From NCBI GenBank assembly GCA_020342025.1, contig CP070840.1, positions 1,104,809 through 1,113,087 of the forward strand: DNA of 8,279 bases, written 5' to 3'. Both the position numbers and the translations under genes were made by a program. A model generated the notes under the pieces. The model searched no databases and had not been told where the DNA came from. It was given only the letters and a program-made list of their open reading frames with translations. Below are positions 6,253-8,279 of this stretch, in pieces. The DNA is from Deltaproteobacteria bacterium (GTDB taxonomy: Bacteria; Desulfobacterota; DSM-4660; Desulfatiglandales; HGW-15). Position 1 is the stretch's first letter; every line of letters starts with the position of its first letter.

Positions 6253-8051
6253 TGCAGTATGTGGCCACCCATTTTCCTGACCTCTTTTTCCACCAGGTAG
6301 ACCGATTAGGAGACCGTGTGGCCCTCCGGCGTAAGGATTACGGCATCTGGAACCGGGTCTCTTGGGCGGAGTACGGCAAAAAGGTACAGGAGGTGGCCGC
6401 CGGTCTCCTGTCCTTGGGTTTGAAACCAGGAGACAGGGTGGCCATCCTGGGTGACAATCGACCCGAGTGGTTGATCTGCCACTTAGGGGTGATGACCGCG
6501 GGTGGCGCCACCTGTGGTGTCTATCCAACCTCGGCTGCAGAACAGGTGGCCTATGTGGTAGGCCATTCAGAAGCGAATGTGCTCTTCGTGGAAAACGAGG
6601 AGCAGGTGGACAAGGTCCTTCAGATCATGGATGAACTCAAAGCCGACCAGGTGGTCGTCTGGGACCCCAAGGGACTCTGGGGTTTTTCCCATGAGAAGAT
6701 GATCTTCTTCGATGAGTTTCTTGCCAAAGGTCAGGAGTATCTCCGACACTATCCGGACTCTGTATCGGATCGGCTTGAGGCCATAAACCTGGACGATACG
6801 GCCATGATCATATACACGTCTGGCACCACGGGTCCGCCAAAAGGCGCCATGCTCAGCCACAAGAATATTCTCTATCTCACTGATTCTTTTGTTGCCGCCA
6901 ACCCCTTCTATGAGACCGATGAGCTCCTCTCCTACCTGCCCCTCGCCCACATTTATGAGAACCTCATTTCTATGTTCGGGGCGGTCGAGGCTGGGTGCAC
7001 CGTGAATTTCGTTGAGAGCATCGACACTTTGGCACAAAATCTGAGGGAGGTCTCTCCCACCATCTTCTGTAGTGTGCCCCGCATATGGGAGAAGTTTGCC
7101 TCTATGGTCTACATACGCATGTCCGACTCTACCCTCGTAAAAAGGGCTCTTTACAAACTCGCTGTTGGCGTGGGCCTGTGTTATGTGCGCACCAAGAAAG
7201 GAAGCCCCGAACGCCTAAAATGGGCTGCGCTCTACTGGCCCCTCTATGGGTTGGTCCTCTATCATCTAAAGCGTCAGTTGGGTTTTGAGCGCGTGCGCTA
7301 CGCCGTGTGCGGAGCAGCTCCCGCCTCCCCCGAACTCTTCGAGTACTACAATGCGTTGGGCATCCCCCTAAGAGAGGGTTATGGCCAAACAGAGTCCACC
7401 GGAGTCATCGCGACCCAGCGCCTCGACCGGCCCAGGTGGGGCACCGTTGGGGAGCCCATTTCGGGTGTGGAGGTCAAAATTGCTGAAGACGGTGAGATCT
7501 TGGTCAGAGGGCCCAATGTCTTCAAAGGATACTTTAAGGATCCCCAGCTCACTGCGGAAACCATTAAAGATGGATGGCTTCATACGGGTGATGTGGGCGC
7601 CGTGGAAGAGGGTTATCTCAAGATCCTGGACCGCAAGAAGGACATCCTCATCACGGCGGGCGGCAAAAACATCACCCCCGCTTTCATTGAGAACAAGCTG
7701 AAGTTCAGTTCCTACATTCAAGATGCCGTGGTTATCGGAGATGGCCGGAAGTATTTGGTCGCTATGATTCTCATCGACGAAGACAACGTCACCAAATATG
7801 CCCAGGACAACCGGATCCCTTTCACCACCTTCGCCGACCTGACTCAGAATCCAGAGATTCGAAAGCTTATTGATAGTGAGGTATCCAGGGTCAACAAAAC
7901 CCTCTCCAGGGTGGAAACGATCAAGAAATTCGAGTTGCTCCCCAGACGTTTCTACGAGGAAGACGGAGACGTCACGCCCACAAAGAAGGTCAAGCGCCGT
8001 TTCCTGGAGGAACGCTACGCAGACCTGATCAAGAAAATGTACGGGAGGTGA
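6252..8051 (+). CDS. Long-chain-type AMP-forming acyl-CoA synthetase
   Basis: A 599-residue AMP-forming ligase of the long-chain fatty acyl-CoA synthetase type, which makes an acyl-adenylate and then the CoA thioester. All core motifs are canonical: P-loop YTSGTTGPPKGAM (188-200), YLPLAHIYE (228-236), GYGQTES (376-382, A5), LHTGDVG (443-449, A7), DRKKDILITAGGKNITP (460-476, hinge and A8) and the C-terminal VTPTKKVKRR (574-583) supplying the catalytic lysine, probably Lys579. The length and a GGKN (not GEN) motif fit this subfamily. It ends in a family-typical RYADLIKKMYGR. Its 1-nt overlap with livF ties it to the transporter, so it most likely activates the imported acid. Despite the family name, the acid need not be a fatty acid. 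Start alternatives are GTG 6249 and TTG 6219. Confidence 0.92.
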   Translation: MQYVATHFPDLFFHQVDRLGDRVALRRKDYGIWNRVSWAEYGKKVQEVAAGLLSLGLKPGDRVAILGDNRPEWLICHLGVMTAGGATCGVYPTSAAEQVAYVVGHSEANVLFVENEEQVDKVLQIMDELKADQVVVWDPKGLWGFSHEKMIFFDEFLAKGQEYLRHYPDSVSDRLEAINLDDTAMIIYTSGTTGPPKGAMLSHKNILYLTDSFVAANPFYETDELLSYLPLAHIYENLISMFGAVEAGCTVNFVESIDTLAQNLREVSPTIFCSVPRIWEKFASMVYIRMSDSTLVKRALYKLAVGVGLCYVRTKKGSPERLKWAALYWPLYGLVLYHLKRQLGFERVRYAVCGAAPASPELFEYYNALGIPLREGYGQTESTGVIATQRLDRPRWGTVGEPISGVEVKIAEDGEILVRGPNVFKGYFKDPQLTAETIKDGWLHTGDVGAVEEGYLKILDRKKDILITAGGKNITPAFIENKLKFSSYIQDAVVIGDGRKYLVAMILIDEDNVTKYAQDNRIPFTTFADLTQNPEIRKLIDSEVSRVNKTLSRVETIKKFELLPRRFYEEDGDVTPTKKVKRRFLEERYADLIKKMYGR

Positions 8052-8228
8052 CATGGAGGTTGGAAATCCGTGAAACGAGGAAGGTTCTGACCGGAAGTTA
8101 TGAAAGTCGATGATTCAGCCTGGTACGGTGGAACGGGGGAAAGGCGGAAGGGGAAACTGAGCAGCCCGCTTGAGGCTACTGGAAGATGCCACGAAAAAAT
8201 TACCTAATTTGTATTCGTTAGATCGAAG
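8052..8228 (+). other. Gene-poor purine-rich segment after the acyl-CoA synthetase
   Basis: About 66% purine on the plus strand across 8052-8201, with many GGAA/GAAA/GGGG tracts. GGGAGG (8043-8048) with ATG 8053 looks like a start signal, but that frame closes after six codons (MEVGNP) at 8073. The unbalanced composition could reflect a structured RNA, such as the 5' part of a retroelement, or the remains of a displaced downstream gene. I could not draw a convincing fold by eye, and no terminator was seen. Confidence 0.25.
8100..8207 (+). CDS. Doubtful 35-codon ORF
   Basis: ATG 8100 to TAA 8205-8207 would encode MKVDDSAWYGGTGE and a Lys/Arg-rich remainder ending HEKIT. There is no good Shine-Dalgarno (only CGGAAG close by) and I recognise no family. 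It is in the same frame as the ORF beginning at ATG 8229, separated by this single stop. It may be non-coding sequence that happens to be open. Confidence 0.15.
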   Translation: MKVDDSAWYGGTGERRKGKLSSPLEATGRCHEKIT

Positions 8229-8279
8229 ATGGACCTCATAGAAAGCTACAAAGAGGAACTGCAACTCGTACGAAAGCCC
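8229..8279 (+). CDS. Possible N-terminus of a further gene (runs off window)
   Basis: ATG 8229 opens a frame to the window end, 17 codons, MDLIESYKEELQLVRKP. The reading has the charged, helix-like look of a real protein start, but only a weak GAAG precedes the ATG. The frame is also open back to the TAA at 8205-8207. Too short for any family assignment. Confidence 0.35.
   Translation, partial: MDLIESYKEELQLVRKP

Noticed and set aside
1..8279. CRISPR arrays, tRNA or rRNA genes, toxin-antitoxin or defence genes
   Set aside because: No regularly spaced direct repeats with unique spacers, no tRNA-like cloverleaf seen by eye, and all large frames are explained by transporter and ligase genes.

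Overview
The window is a plus-strand cluster for uptake and CoA activation of an organic acid. It is built from a branched-chain-amino-acid-type (HAAT/Liv family) ABC transporter and two AMP-forming acyl-CoA ligases. Gene content, gene style and the two dispersed-looking intergenic repeats recall Desulfobacterota (former Deltaproteobacteria), anaerobes rich in Liv-type transporters and acyl-CoA ligases. That placement is from memory of such genomes and is an inference.

Layout: (1) 1-114, the C-terminal end of an unrecognised soluble protein, overlapping the next gene by 4 nt. (2) 111-1214, LivM-type permease with a TTG start backed by a strong Shine-Dalgarno. (3) 1215-1528, a gene-free gap holding a MITE-like element of about 151 bp. 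(4) 1529-3052, an AMP-ligase-family protein whose ATP-binding P-loop and A10 catalytic lysine are both replaced. (5) 3053-3290, a gap with a near-consensus sigma70 promoter and two stem-loops in the leader of the next gene. (6) 3291-4484 LivK-type binding protein, then after 3 nt 4488-5240 LivG-type ATPase. (7) 5241-5475, a gap with a large inverted repeat whose arms are themselves 7-bp tandem repeats. (8) 5476-6252 LivF-type ATPase, overlapping by 1 nt (9) 6252-8051, a complete long-chain-type acyl-CoA synthetase with canonical motifs. (10) 8052-8279, a purine-rich stretch, a doubtful 35-codon ORF and the possible start of another gene.

How the parts may work together: LivK captures a substrate in the periplasm. 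LivM, with a partner permease (LivH) not visible here, carries it across the membrane, powered by LivG and LivF. The canonical ligase then traps it as a CoA thioester. Ligases coupled to Liv-type transporters suggest a carboxylic acid (aromatic, cyclic or fatty) rather than leucine, but the sequence does not name the substrate. The role of the motif-degenerate ligase is the most open question in the window.

The least ordinary observations are that degenerate ligase, the heptad-built inverted repeat between livG and livF, the MITE-like element, and the unexplained purine-rich 3' end. I did not find a clear-cut new defence or mobile system.
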